Shown here: one piece after another, positions 32,476 through 41,595 of the stretch
How the letters are laid out: every line of letters begins with the position of its first letter
Position numbering within the stretch: position 1 is the first letter of the stretch
Assembly: GCF_003287935.1 (NCBI RefSeq)
Contig: NZ_CP030287.1
Location: forward strand, 3,624,267-3,688,266
Reading direction: 5' to 3'
From: Streptomyces sp. ICC1
GTDB taxonomy: Bacteria; Actinomycetota; Actinomycetes; Streptomycetales; Streptomycetaceae
Length of the DNA stretch: 64,000 nucleotides
Notes under the pieces: generated by a model
The model's database searches: none
The model's input: only the letters and a program-made list of their open reading frames with translations
Told to the model about the DNA's origin: nothing
Translations under genes and position numbers: made by a program

Positions 32476-34640
32476 GCACGCCCTACCCGTTCACCGCACT
32501 GGTCGGCCAGACCGACCTGCGCCTCGCGCTGCTGCTCAACGCGGTGAGCCCCGCGGTCGGCGGTGTTCTCGTGCGCGGCGAGAAGGGGACGGCCAAGTCC
32601 ACGGCCGTCCGCGCCCTGTCCGCCCTGCTGCCGCAGGTGGACGTCGTCCCCGGCTGCCGGTTCAGCTGCGCGCCCGCCGCCCCGGACCCGGGCTGCCCCG
32701 ACGGCCCGCACGAGCCCGGCGCCGGGTCCGCGCGGCCGGCCCGCATGGTGGAGCTGCCCGTCGGCGCCTCCGAGGACCGCCTCGTCGGCGCCCTCGACAT
32801 CGAACGCGCCCTCGCCGACGGCGTGAAGGCCTTCGAGCCGGGCCTGCTGGCCGACGCGCACCGGGGCATCCTCTACGTCGACGAGGTCAACCTCCTCCAC
32901 GACCACCTCATCGACCTCCTCCTCGACGCCGCCGCGATGGGCGCCTCCTACGTGGAGCGCGAGGGCGTCTCCGTACGGCACGCCGCGCGCTTCCTCCTCG
33001 TCGGCACGATGAACCCGGAGGAGGGCGAGCTGCGCCCGCAGCTGCTCGACCGGTTCGGGCTGACCGTCGAGGTCGCCGCCTCCCGCGAGCCCGTCCAGCG
33101 GGTCGAGGTCGTCCGCCGCCGGCTCGCCTACGAGGACGACCCCGCGGGCTTCGCCGGCCGCTGGGCCGGGGACGAGGAAGAGGTGCGCGCCCGGGTGGTG
33201 GCCGCCCGGGCGCTGCTCCCCCAGGTGGTTCTCGGTGACAACTCGCTGCTGCAGATCGCCGCGACCTGCGCCGGCTTCGAGGTCGACGGCATGCGCGCCG
33301 ACATCGTGATGGCCCGCACCGCGACGGCGCTGGCCGCCTGGGCCGGGCGGACCGGGGTGCGCAAGGAGGACGTGCGCCAGGCCGCCCTGCTGGCGCTCCC
33401 CCACCGGCGCCGCCGCAACCCCTTCGACGCGCCGGGTCTCGACGAGGAGAAGCTGGACCGGATCCTGGACCAGTTCCCCGACGACGAGCCGGACCGGGAG
33501 CCCGATCCGGAGCCGGAGACCGAGCCCGAGGGCCCGGACGACGGCGGCCCGGACGGCGACGGCCCCGACGGCGGGGGCCCGCACGACAACGGGCCGGACG
33601 ACGGGGGCCCCGACGGCGGCGGCATACCTCCACGGGACTCCGGACCCGACGCGCCCGCGACGGACGAACACCCCGAAGACCAGGCCGAGGCCGAGCCCGA
33701 TCCGCGGTCCCCGGACTCCGCCCGCGGGGGCGACCCGGCCGAGCAGGCGCCCGTACGGGCCGCCGAGCCCTTCCGCACCAAGATGCTCAGCGTCCCGGGA
33801 CTCGGCGAGGGGGCCTCCGGGCGGCGCTCGCGCGCCCGCACCGCCCACGGCCGCACCACCGGCGCCCAGCGCCCCCGGGGGCAGCTGACGAAGCTGCACC
33901 TGTCGGCGACCATCCACGCGGCGGCCCCGCACCAGAAGGCGCGCGGGCGCACCGGGCGCGGCCTCGTCATCCGCAAGGACGACCTGCGCCAGGCCACGCG
34001 CGAGGGCCGCGAGGGCAACCTCGTGCTCTTCGTCGTCGACGCCTCCGGATCCATGGCCGCCCGGCAGCGCATGAGCGCGGTCAAGGGCGCGGTGCTGTCC
34101 CTGCTGCTCGACGCCTACCAGCGCCGGGACAAGGTCGGCCTGATCACCTTCCGCGGCGCGACGGCCGAACTGGCCCTGCCGCCCACCTCCTCCGTCGACG
34201 CCGCCGCGGCCCGGCTGGAGAAGCTGCCGACCGGCGGCCGCACCCCGCTCGCCGCCGGGCTGCTCAAGGCCCACGAGGTGCTGCGGATCGAGCGGCTGCG
34301 GGACCCGAGCCGGCGGCCGCTGCTCGTCGTCGTCACCGACGGGCGGGCCACCTCGGCCGGCACGGCGGGCGGCGCCGCGGGCGGACGGCCGGAAGGCACG
34401 CCGCGGGAGCTCGCCGGGCGCAGCGCCCGGCTGCTGGCGGCCGGCGGGGTCGCCTCCGTGGTCGTGGACTGCGAGTCGGGGCCGGTCCGGCTGGGGCTGG
34501 CCGGTGAACTGGCCGCCGACCTGGGCGGCCCGGCCGTCACCCTCGACGGGCTCCGCGCCGACTCGCTGGCCGGACTCGTGAAGGCCGGACTCATCAAGAG
34601 CGTACGTACCCCATCCCCGACCCTCAGGAGGGCCGCGTAA
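32472..34640 (+). CDS. Putative cobaltochelatase, ChlI-ChlD fusion (AAA+ and VWA)
   Basis: 722 residues. The AAA+ domain (about 1-330) has Walker A GEKGTAKST, Walker B ILYVDEVNLL and the MNPEEGELRPQLLDRFG sensor region. The linker (about 340-430) is rich in Asp, Glu, Pro and Gly, with a run of GPD-type repeats. The C-terminal VWA domain starts LVLFVVDASGSM (MIDAS motif D-x-S-x-S-like). In actinobacteria this fusion is thought to supply the I and D subunits to CobN for cobalt insertion in aerobic cobalamin synthesis. No cobN gene is in the window. The TAA stop overlaps the cobO ATG. Confidence 0.88.
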   Translation: MSTPYPFTALVGQTDLRLALLLNAVSPAVGGVLVRGEKGTAKSTAVRALSALLPQVDVVPGCRFSCAPAAPDPGCPDGPHEPGAGSARPARMVELPVGASEDRLVGALDIERALADGVKAFEPGLLADAHRGILYVDEVNLLHDHLIDLLLDAAAMGASYVEREGVSVRHAARFLLVGTMNPEEGELRPQLLDRFGLTVEVAASREPVQRVEVVRRRLAYEDDPAGFAGRWAGDEEEVRARVVAARALLPQVVLGDNSLLQIAATCAGFEVDGMRADIVMARTATALAAWAGRTGVRKEDVRQAALLALPHRRRRNPFDAPGLDEEKLDRILDQFPDDEPDREPDPEPETEPEGPDDGGPDGDGPDGGGPHDNGPDDGGPDGGGIPPRDSGPDAPATDEHPEDQAEAEPDPRSPDSARGGDPAEQAPVRAAEPFRTKMLSVPGLGEGASGRRSRARTAHGRTTGAQRPRGQLTKLHLSATIHAAAPHQKARGRTGRGLVIRKDDLRQATREGREGNLVLFVVDASGSMAARQRMSAVKGAVLSLLLDAYQRRDKVGLITFRGATAELALPPTSSVDAAAARLEKLPTGGRTPLAAGLLKAHEVLRIERLRDPSRRPLLVVVTDGRATSAGTAGGAAGGRPEGTPRELAGRSARLLAAGGVASVVVDCESGPVRLGLAGELAADLGGPAVTLDGLRADSLAGLVKAGLIKSVRTPSPTLRRAA

Positions 34641-35239
34641 TGCCGCAGGGACAGCCGTCCGTCGTTCCGGAAGACGGACTCACGACGCGTCAGCGCCGCA
34701 ACCGCCCGCTCGTCTTCGTCCACACCGGCCCGGGCAAGGGCAAGTCGACGGCGGCCTTCGGGCTGGCGCTGCGCGCCTGGAACCAGGGCTGGCCGATCGG
34801 GGTGTTCCAGTTCGTCAAGTCGGCGAAGTGGAAGGTCGGCGAGGAGAACGCGCTCAAGGTGCTCGGCGCCTCGGGCGAGGGCGGTTCCGTCGTCTGGCAC
34901 AAGATGGGCGAGGGCTGGTCCTGGGTCCAGCGCGACGCGCAGCTCGACAACGAGCAGGCCGCCAAGGAGGGCTGGGAGCAGGTCAAGCGCGACCTGGCCG
35001 CCGAGACGCACAAGCTGTACGTGCTGGACGAGTTCGCGTACCCGATGCACTGGGGCTGGATCGACGTGGACGAGGTCATCGAGGTGCTCCGCAACCGTCC
35101 CGGTACGCAGCACGTGGTGATCACCGGGCGCAACGCGCCGGAGAAGCTGGTGGAGTTCGCGGACCTCGTCACCGAGATGACCAAGGTCAAGCACCCGATG
35201 GACGCCGGCCAGAAGGGCCAGAAGGGCATCGAGTGGTGA
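34640..35239 (+). CDS. cobO: Cob(I)yrinic acid a,c-diamide adenosyltransferase
   Basis: 199 residues. The P-loop TGPGKGKSTAAFGLALRAW, then FQFVKSAKWKVGEE, LYVLDEFAYPMHWGWID, and VITGRNAPEKLVEFADLVTEM are the CobO/BtuR family pattern. It transfers the 5'-deoxyadenosyl group from ATP to cobalt. The start overlaps the chelatase stop and its stop overlaps the cobB GTG, so the three are one translational unit. Confidence 0.95.
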   Translation: MPQGQPSVVPEDGLTTRQRRNRPLVFVHTGPGKGKSTAAFGLALRAWNQGWPIGVFQFVKSAKWKVGEENALKVLGASGEGGSVVWHKMGEGWSWVQRDAQLDNEQAAKEGWEQVKRDLAAETHKLYVLDEFAYPMHWGWIDVDEVIEVLRNRPGTQHVVITGRNAPEKLVEFADLVTEMTKVKHPMDAGQKGQKGIEW

Positions 35240-36735
35240 CTTCGTTCAACGTCCCGCGGCTGGTCATCGCCGCGCCGTCGTCCGGCAGCGGCAAGACCAC
35301 CGTCGCGACGGGCCTGATGGCGGCCTTCTCGGAGCGCGGCCTCGCCGTGTCCCCGCACAAGGCCGGGCCCGACTACATAGACCCCGGCTACCACGCGCTG
35401 GCCACGGGCCGGCCGGGGCGCAATCTGGACGCCTTCATGTGCGGGCCGCAGCTGGTGGCCCCGCTGTTCGCGCACGGGGCCGCCGGCGCGGACCTGGCCG
35501 TCATCGAAGGCGTGATGGGGCTCTACGACGGGGCCGCGGGGCGGGGTGAACTGGCGTCGACGGCCCAGGTCGCGAAGTTGCTGCGGGCGCCGGTGGTCCT
35601 CGTCGTCGACGCGTCCTCGCAGTCGCGTTCGGTGGCGGCGCTGGTGCACGGCTTCGCCTCGTTCGACCCGCAGGTGCGGCTCGGCGGCGTGATCTTGAAC
35701 AAGGTCGGCTCCGACCGGCACGAGGTGATGCTGCGCGAGGCGCTGGAGGAGGCGGGGATGCCGGTGCTCGGCGTCCTGCGCCGGGCTCCGCAGGTGGCCG
35801 CGCCGTCCCGGCACCTCGGCCTGGTGCCGGTGGCCGAGCGGCGGCGCGACGCGGTCGCCTCGGTGGCGGCGCTGGCGGAACAGGTCCGCCAGGGCTGCGA
35901 CCTGGAGGCCCTGATGGCCCTGGCCCGGACGGCCCCGCCGCTGGCCTGCGAGGCCTGGTCGCCGGAGAGTCCGGCCGCGTCTGCGGCTGCGGCTGCGTCG
36001 GCGGATGCAGGTCCGGCCGCGTCTGCGGCTGCGGCTGCGTCGGCGGATGCAGGTCCGGCTGCGGCTGCGGCTGCGGCTGAGACTGCGACTGCGGCGCTGG
36101 GTTCGGGGCGGAGCTCCGGTGGCGGCGCCGCACCTGTCATCGCCGTGGCCGGCGGGGCCGCCTTCACGTTCTCGTACGCCGAGCACGCGGAGCTGCTCAC
36201 GGCCGCCGGGGCGGAGGTCGTCACCTTCGACCCCTTGCGCGACGAGGAACTCCCGCCCGGCACCGCGGGCCTGGTGATCGGCGGCGGGTTTCCCGAGGTC
36301 TACGCACCGGAGCTGTCCGCGAACGAGCCGCTGCGCAAGGCCGTGGCCGGCTTCGCCGCGGCCGGCGGCCCGGTGGCCGCCGAGTGCGCGGGGCTGCTGT
36401 ACCTGGCCCGTTCGCTGGACGGGAAGCCCATGTGCGGGGTGCTCGACGCCGACGCGCGCATGTCGGAGCGGCTCACGCTCGGCTACCGCGAGGCGGTCGC
36501 GGTGTCCGACAGCGTCCTCGCACCGGCCGGAACCCGGCTGCGCGGGCACGAGTTCCACCGGACGGTGATCGAACCCGGCGCCGGCGCGGCGCCCGCCTGG
36601 GGGTTCACGCATCCCGAGCGCCGGGTCGAGGGCTTCGTGCAGGGCGGGGTGCACGCCAGCTACCTGCACACGCACTGGGCGGCGGAGCCGTCCGTGGCCG
36701 TGCGGTTCGCCGAGGCCGCGGCGGCGCATCGGTGA
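35236..36735 (+). CDS. cobB: Cobyrinate a,c-diamide synthase
   Basis: 499 residues. The N-terminal dethiobiotin-synthetase-like domain has APSSGSGKTTVATG and HKAGPDYIDPGYH. The C-terminal type 1 glutamine amidotransferase has AECAGLLYLARSLDG (nucleophile Cys) and SYLHTHWAAEP. The enzyme amidates the a and c side chains of cobyrinic acid. Between the domains is a 50-residue Ala-rich linker built from an exact 42-bp duplication, longer than usual. GTG 35236 overlaps the cobO stop. Confidence 0.94.
   Translation: MTSFNVPRLVIAAPSSGSGKTTVATGLMAAFSERGLAVSPHKAGPDYIDPGYHALATGRPGRNLDAFMCGPQLVAPLFAHGAAGADLAVIEGVMGLYDGAAGRGELASTAQVAKLLRAPVVLVVDASSQSRSVAALVHGFASFDPQVRLGGVILNKVGSDRHEVMLREALEEAGMPVLGVLRRAPQVAAPSRHLGLVPVAERRRDAVASVAALAEQVRQGCDLEALMALARTAPPLACEAWSPESPAASAAAAASADAGPAASAAAAASADAGPAAAAAAAETATAALGSGRSSGGGAAPVIAVAGGAAFTFSYAEHAELLTAAGAEVVTFDPLRDEELPPGTAGLVIGGGFPEVYAPELSANEPLRKAVAGFAAAGGPVAAECAGLLYLARSLDGKPMCGVLDADARMSERLTLGYREAVAVSDSVLAPAGTRLRGHEFHRTVIEPGAGAAPAWGFTHPERRVEGFVQGGVHASYLHTHWAAEPSVAVRFAEAAAAHR
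35971..36054 (+). repeat. Exact 42-bp tandem duplication within cobB
   Basis: Two perfect copies (35971-36012, 36013-36054) beginning CCGGCCGCGTCTGCGG and ending GATGCAGGT, followed by a degenerate GCTGCG run. The unit is 14 codons, so the frame is kept; it encodes PAASAAAAASADAG in tandem. Confidence 0.95.
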
Positions 36736-36794
36736 GGAGCGGGCACGCCGCCGTCCGTCCGGGCCGGCCCGGGCGGACGGCCCGGCCGGTACGG

Positions 36795-37592
36795 TCAGTC
36801 CGCGAGGCCGACCACCAGCCAGATCCCGGCCACCCCGCCCACGGTGCACATCAGCGTGGACAGCGCGGGGTGCTTGTGGTGCGCCTCGGGCAGGATCTCG
36901 GCGGCGGCCAGATACAGCAGGACGCCTCCGAAGAAGCCCAGGTACGCGCCGAGGGGTTCCTCCGGAAGGGTGAACAGCAAAGTGGACGCTGCGCCGACGA
37001 CGGGGGCCACGGCGTCCGCGAAGAGCATCAGCAGCGCCTTGCGGCGGGCGTTCCCGTACAGCCGGGTGAGCGTGTACGTGTTGAACCCGTCGGCGAAGTC
37101 GTGGGTGATCACGGCCAGCGCCACGGCGACGCCCATCCCGCCGCCGACCTGGAACGCGGCGCCGAGGGCCACTCCGTCGGCGAGGCTGTGGCCGACCATG
37201 GCGGCGGCCGCCGTCAGGCCGACCTGGGGGACCCGGCCGCCGTGCTCCTCGTGGGCGTGCCCGTGCGCGTACGCGTGGTCGCCCGCGGCCCCGCCGTCGC
37301 CGCCCCCATCGCCGTTGCGGCCCCCGTGCGCGGCCTGGCGGACCGCCAGCAGGCGCTCCGCGCAGTGCGCGACGAGGAACCCGCCGACGAAGAGCAGCAG
37401 GGCGAGCGGGACGCCGAACACCTCGTCCCCGGCCGCGCGCATGGCCTCCGGGAGCAGGTCGAGGCCCACGACGCCGAGCATCAGCCCGCCGGCCAGGCCC
37501 AGCACGAGGTGGCGGCGGTCGGTGACGCGCTGCGCCGTCCATCCGCCCGCCAGGGTCATCAGGAACGCGCCCAACGCCACGATCACGGCCAT
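36795..37592 (-). CDS. ZIP family metal transporter
   Basis: 265 residues with about eight hydrophobic segments. The variable cytoplasmic loop is His-rich (HAYAHGHAHEEHGG), helix IV carries VGHSLADGVALGAA and helix V ITHDFADGFNTYTL, the metal-coordinating residues of ZIP transporters. ATG 37592 follows GCAGGGG; another ATG at 37604 is possible. It lies antisense between cobB and the cobC fusion. The metal could be zinc, iron or, given the context, cobalt, but sequence does not decide. Confidence 0.87.
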   Translation of the reverse strand: MAVIVALGAFLMTLAGGWTAQRVTDRRHLVLGLAGGLMLGVVGLDLLPEAMRAAGDEVFGVPLALLLFVGGFLVAHCAERLLAVRQAAHGGRNGDGGGDGGAAGDHAYAHGHAHEEHGGRVPQVGLTAAAAMVGHSLADGVALGAAFQVGGGMGVAVALAVITHDFADGFNTYTLTRLYGNARRKALLMLFADAVAPVVGAASTLLFTLPEEPLGAYLGFFGGVLLYLAAAEILPEAHHKHPALSTLMCTVGGVAGIWLVVGLAD

Positions 37593-37686
37593 GTGCCCCT
37601 GCATACCGATTCCGCGGCGCCCGCGCACTTCCGCGCACGGGTGGCGGACCACGGCCGGTTGACGGACACGACGACCCGAGCAGAAC

Positions 37687-37735
37687 CACGACGACAAGCA
37701 CGACGAGCACGACGAGCACGACGACGACCGACGAC
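37687..37735. repeat. Simple-sequence tract (ACGACGAGC-type)
   Basis: Imperfect tandem copies of CACGACGAG/CACGACGAC between the divergent ZIP and cobC genes. No gene is convincing in this tract, and no cobalamin-riboswitch B12 box was found nearby. Confidence 0.6.
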
Positions 37736-37757
37736 AACCGAGAGCGGCTGAGAACGG

Positions 37758-39182
37758 GTGAACCTGGTGGGCGAGTACGCGACGCAGCTGGTGGTCGGGG
37801 TCGGCGGCCGCGCGGGGGTGTCCGTGGCGGAGGTCTGCTCCCTGGTGGAGGAGACCCTGCGCGGCGCCGGGCTGTCGACGCAGGCGGTGACGGCCCTGGC
37901 CACGGTGGAGGCGAAGGCCGTGGAGGCGGGGATCGCCGGTGCGGCGGAACGTTTCGGCGTGCCGCTGCTGAGCTACTCCGCCGACCTGCTGGCCTCGATC
38001 CCGGTGCCGCACCCCTCGGACGCGGTGCAGGGCGCCGCCGGGACCCCGTCGGTGGCGGAGGCCGCCGCGCTCGCCGGGGGCGGGGAACTCCTCGTACCCA
38101 AGCGTCGGTCGGTGGCGGCCACCTGCGCGGTCGCGACGGCCCACACGCACGACCTGCGCCACCACGGGGACGCGGAGGTGGCGGGCACGGGCGCGGCGCT
38201 GGTCGATCTCGCGGTGAACGTACGGGCGCACACGCCGCCGGAGTGGCTGAAGGCCCGGATCGCGGCTTCGCTCGACGTCCTGTCCGCGTATCCCGACGGC
38301 CGCTCGGCCCGCGCGGCGGTGGCCCTGCGCCACGGGCTGCCCGTCGAGCGGGTCCTGCTGACGGCGGGGGCCGCGGAGGCGTTCGTACTGATCGCGCGGG
38401 CCCTGGGAGCCACCCGGCCCGTGGTGGTGCACCCGCAGTTCACCGAGCCGGAGGCGGCCCTGCGCGACGCGGGCCACCGGGTGGAGCGGGTGGTGCTGCG
38501 CGCGGCGGACGGCTTCCGCCTGGACCCGGCGGCCGTGCCGCAGGACGCCGACCTCGTGGTCGTCGGGAACCCGACCAACCCGACCTCGGTCCTGCACCCG
38601 GCGGCCACGCTGGCCGCGCTGGCCCGGCCCGGGCGGATCCTGGTGGTCGACGAGGCGTTCATGGACGCGGTCCCGGGCGAGCGGGAGGCACTGGCCGGGC
38701 GGACCGACATACCGGGTCTCGTCGTGCTGCGGAGCCTGACCAAGACCTGGGGGCTGGCCGGGCTGCGCATCGGCTACGTGCTGGCCGAGCCGCAGGTGAT
38801 CGCGAAGCTGTCGGCGGCCCAGCCGCTGTGGCCGGTGTCCACGCCGGCGCTGGTGGCGGCCGAGGCCTGCGTGGCCCCGGCGGCGCTGGCGGAGGCGGAG
38901 GCCGCGGCCCGGCAGATCGCGGTGGACCGGGAGCACCTCCTCGCCGGGCTCGCGGAGTTCGAGGAGGTCTCGGTGGCGGGCACGGCGGCGGGGCCGTTCG
39001 TGCTGATCCGGATCGAGGGCGCCATGGAGGTCCGCACCCGCCTGCGCGCGCTGGGCTTCGCCGTCCGCCGGGGCGACACCTTCCCGGGCCTGGACCGCTC
39101 CTGGCTGCGCCTGGCGGTCCGCGACCGCGCGACCACGGGCCGCCTCCTGCAGGCGCTCGACCTGGCCCTCGCGGCCCGCTGA
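37758..39182 (+). CDS. CobE/CbiG C-terminal domain fused to CobC-type aminotransferase
   Basis: 474 residues. Residues about 10-130 (LVVGVGGRAGVSVAEVCSLV, ALATVEAKAVEAGIAGAA, LLSYSADLLASIPVPHPSDA) are the CobE/CbiG C-terminal domain of early cobalamin synthesis. Residues about 135-474 are a fold-type I PLP enzyme of the HisC/CobC family: VVGNPTNPTSVL, LVVDEAFMDAVPGE and the PLP lysine in RSLTKTWGLAGLRIGY. CobC/CobD makes the aminopropanol arm (L-threonine-phosphate decarboxylation) or acts nearby. The fusion puts two cobalamin steps in one polypeptide. GTG 37758 is assigned; GTG 37770 is also possible. Confidence 0.82.
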   Translation: MNLVGEYATQLVVGVGGRAGVSVAEVCSLVEETLRGAGLSTQAVTALATVEAKAVEAGIAGAAERFGVPLLSYSADLLASIPVPHPSDAVQGAAGTPSVAEAAALAGGGELLVPKRRSVAATCAVATAHTHDLRHHGDAEVAGTGAALVDLAVNVRAHTPPEWLKARIAASLDVLSAYPDGRSARAAVALRHGLPVERVLLTAGAAEAFVLIARALGATRPVVVHPQFTEPEAALRDAGHRVERVVLRAADGFRLDPAAVPQDADLVVVGNPTNPTSVLHPAATLAALARPGRILVVDEAFMDAVPGEREALAGRTDIPGLVVLRSLTKTWGLAGLRIGYVLAEPQVIAKLSAAQPLWPVSTPALVAAEACVAPAALAEAEAAARQIAVDREHLLAGLAEFEEVSVAGTAAGPFVLIRIEGAMEVRTRLRALGFAVRRGDTFPGLDRSWLRLAVRDRATTGRLLQALDLALAAR

Positions 39183-39345
39183 CCTCCGGGTCCCGTCGCG
39201 CCGGGCCCGCCCGCCCGGCGGGCCGGGGCGCCCGGGCGCATCACCCGAACGGCCCGCTCCGCCCGGGTGGGCATGGCGGGGGCGGCGGCGGTGCGCCAGG
39301 ATCGTCGCAGGCACTGGCCGGCTTGTGACACCGGGGGGTACGGGG

Positions 39346-40632
39346 ATGAAGCGGCTCGGCAGGACGGGCAGGACAGCCGCGGTCGCGGCCGGGCTGGCCC
39401 TCGTGGGGGGCGCGGCGTACGGCATACCGCACCTCACCGGCGGGGAGGGCGGCGCGGCCGCCGAGCAGCGGCTGGGGGCGAAGCCGGGACCCGCGGTGAG
39501 CCCGAGTCCGAGCGCTAGCCCGATGCAGAGCCCGAGCGCGACGCAGAGCCCGGGCGCGACGCAGAGCCCGGGCGGCGCCGTCGCCACCGCGGCCGTCGGC
39601 GGGAGGCCGTTCACCCTCGTCGGGACCGGCGACATCATCCCCTACCCGTCGATCGTCCGGCGGGCCGCCGACGATTCCGCGGAGACGGGCGGACACGACT
39701 TCCGGAAGATCCTCGCCGGGGTCAGGCCCATCGTCTCCGCCGCGGACCTGGCCGTGTGCCACCACGAGATACCGTACGGCCGACCCGGCGGCCCCTACAC
39801 CGGATATCCCCTGTTCAAGGCCCCGCACCAACTGGCCGACGCCCTCAAGGACACGGGCTACGACAGCTGTTCCACCGCCTCGAACCACACCCTGGACGCC
39901 GGGTACGAAGGCCTCGTCCGCGTCCTCGACAACCTGGACCGCGTCGGCGTCCGCCACGTGGGCTCGGCCCGCAGCGCCGAGGAGGCGAAGGCCCCCGCGC
40001 TGCTCGAAGCCGGCGGCGCCAAGGTCGCCCAGCTGGACTACACGTACGGGACGAACGGCATCCCGCTCCCCGCCGACAAGCCCTGGGCCGTGAACCTGAT
40101 CGACCAGGACCGGATCGTCTCCGACGCCCGCGCCGCGCGCGCGGCCGGCGCGAACGTCGTGGTCCTCAGCGTCCACTGGGGCTCCGAGTGGCAGACGGCG
40201 CCCGACACCCGGCAACTGGACCTGGCCCGCGCGCTGACCGCGTCGCGCGGGGCGGACGGCCTCCCCGACATCGACCTGATCCTCGGCACCCACAACCACG
40301 TGCCGCAGCCCTACGAGAAGATCAACGGCACGTGGGTGGTCTACGGCATGGGCGACCAGATGGCCAGCTTCTACGAGGCCGACAAGGCCCGGGGCAACAT
40401 GTCCTCGATCCCCCGCTTCACCTTCGCCCCGTCGGCCGCCCATCCGGGCCGGTGGGACGTGGTGAAGGCCGAATACCTCACGCAGTACTCGGACATGCGG
40501 CCGCCGTTCCGCGTCGTCTGCGCCTCGTGCGATTCCTCGGACAGCACGTACGCCGCCGCCGACCGCGAGGTGACGAAGGCCGTGATGTCGCGCGGAGCCG
40601 CCGAGCAGGGACTGACGCGCGCCACCCGATGA
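39346..40632 (+). CDS. CapA family protein (metallophosphoesterase-like), exported
   Basis: 428 residues. An N-terminal signal or anchor (basic KRLGRTGRT, then AAVAAGLALVGGAAYG) precedes a Ser/Pro/Gln linker (SPSATQSPGATQSPG). The catalytic domain carries LVGTGDIIPYP, AVCHHEIPYG, TASNHTLDAGYEG, LSVHWGSEW and GTHNHVPQP, the PGA_cap motifs. The family prototype is needed for poly-gamma-glutamate synthesis; most actinobacterial members are uncharacterised. ATG 39346 has GGGGG seven bases upstream. Confidence 0.85.
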   Translation: MKRLGRTGRTAAVAAGLALVGGAAYGIPHLTGGEGGAAAEQRLGAKPGPAVSPSPSASPMQSPSATQSPGATQSPGGAVATAAVGGRPFTLVGTGDIIPYPSIVRRAADDSAETGGHDFRKILAGVRPIVSAADLAVCHHEIPYGRPGGPYTGYPLFKAPHQLADALKDTGYDSCSTASNHTLDAGYEGLVRVLDNLDRVGVRHVGSARSAEEAKAPALLEAGGAKVAQLDYTYGTNGIPLPADKPWAVNLIDQDRIVSDARAARAAGANVVVLSVHWGSEWQTAPDTRQLDLARALTASRGADGLPDIDLILGTHNHVPQPYEKINGTWVVYGMGDQMASFYEADKARGNMSSIPRFTFAPSAAHPGRWDVVKAEYLTQYSDMRPPFRVVCASCDSSDSTYAAADREVTKAVMSRGAAEQGLTRATR

Positions 40633-40695
40633 CGCGACGGGGCGACGGGGCAGGGCGGGACGGCCCGGTACCGGACGCGGCGGGGCGGGGCGGCG

Positions 40696-41595
40696 CTACG
40701 AAGCCCTGCCGCGCCGGGTCACCACCAGGGCCGCCGCCCCGAAGCCGAGCAGGATCAGCGCTCCGCCCGTCACGTACGGGGTGAGCGACCCGCCTCCGGT
40801 CTCGGCGAGGTTGGCCTCGGTGCCCGAGGTGGACGAGGCGGCCGACTGCGGCTTGACGTCGGGCTTCGCCGGGGCACTGGGGACGGGGGCGGCCGGGGAC
40901 TCGCAGCGGGCCTCGGCGAGCACGACCTCGCCGTCCACCTCCGCGACGTTGAGGTGGAGCGGGTTCACCGACACCTTGAGCCGCAGCGCGGTCGCGGCGG
41001 CCGTCGTGGAGGTGGTCTCGGTGGCGGAGCGCTCCAGGCTGACCAGCCCGACCTCCGGCACCTCGACCTTGGTCGGGCCCCCCGCCGAGAGCGTGACCCT
41101 CTTGCCGAGGACGGTCACCGCGCCGAGGACGTTCGAGGTGGCGACCGGCTTCTCGCCCGCCGCGCAGACGGCCTTGGAGGTGACCTTCTCCACCTCGATG
41201 AGGGAGAGGGCGGGCAGGCCCGGCACGTGTACGCGGGCCTTGGCCAGGTTCGCCTCGGCCTCGGCCCGGCTCTTGTCCGCGGTGGCCTTGGAGGTGGCGA
41301 CATCGGCGCGCAGGACGCTCACCGGCCGGCCGCCCTCGACCCCGTCGAGGGTGACCGTCAGCGCCGTCTTCGCCGCGTCCGCCGGGGCACTCACCTCGTT
41401 GAGGGTCGCCTTCAGCGGGATCTGCACGGTCTTGTTGAGCAGGCGCACGTCCAGTCCGGTGCGCAGGACGACGGCACTGGCCTTGCCCTCGCCCGGGTGG
41501 GAACCGGTGGCGGAGGCGGGCGGAGCGGCGAGCAGGGCAACCGCTCCCGTGGCGAACAGCGCGGCCACGGGCATGCGGAAGGTGTTGCTGTTCAA
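40696..41595 (-). CDS. SCO1860-family LAETG-anchored surface protein
   Basis: 299 residues. Signal peptide (VAALFATGAVALLAAPPASA), a conserved extracellular domain (LKATLNEVSAPADAAKTALT, a Cys in SKAVCAAGEKP), a Pro/Ser/Lys linker, then the sortase signal NLAETGGG, a hydrophobic span (VTGGALILLGFGAAALVV) and a TRRGRAS tail. LAETG is a class E sortase site. The start is TTG 41595: GGGGG is ten bases upstream and the product then begins MNSNTFRMPVAA. In S. coelicolor this family flanks the cobalamin cluster, as here. Predicted cell-wall attached. Confidence 0.85.
   Translation of the reverse strand: MNSNTFRMPVAALFATGAVALLAAPPASATGSHPGEGKASAVVLRTGLDVRLLNKTVQIPLKATLNEVSAPADAAKTALTVTLDGVEGGRPVSVLRADVATSKATADKSRAEAEANLAKARVHVPGLPALSLIEVEKVTSKAVCAAGEKPVATSNVLGAVTVLGKRVTLSAGGPTKVEVPEVGLVSLERSATETTSTTAAATALRLKVSVNPLHLNVAEVDGEVVLAEARCESPAAPVPSAPAKPDVKPQSAASSTSGTEANLAETGGGSLTPYVTGGALILLGFGAAALVVTRRGRAS

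Noticed and set aside
37687-37735. Tandem units that might suggest a CRISPR array.
   Set aside because: Units are about nine bases with no unique spacers; simple-sequence repeat only.
37600-37757. Possible cobalamin riboswitch before the cobC fusion or the chelatase operon.
   Set aside because: No B12-box-like sequence or paired leader seen; the gap is a simple ACGACGAGC repeat.
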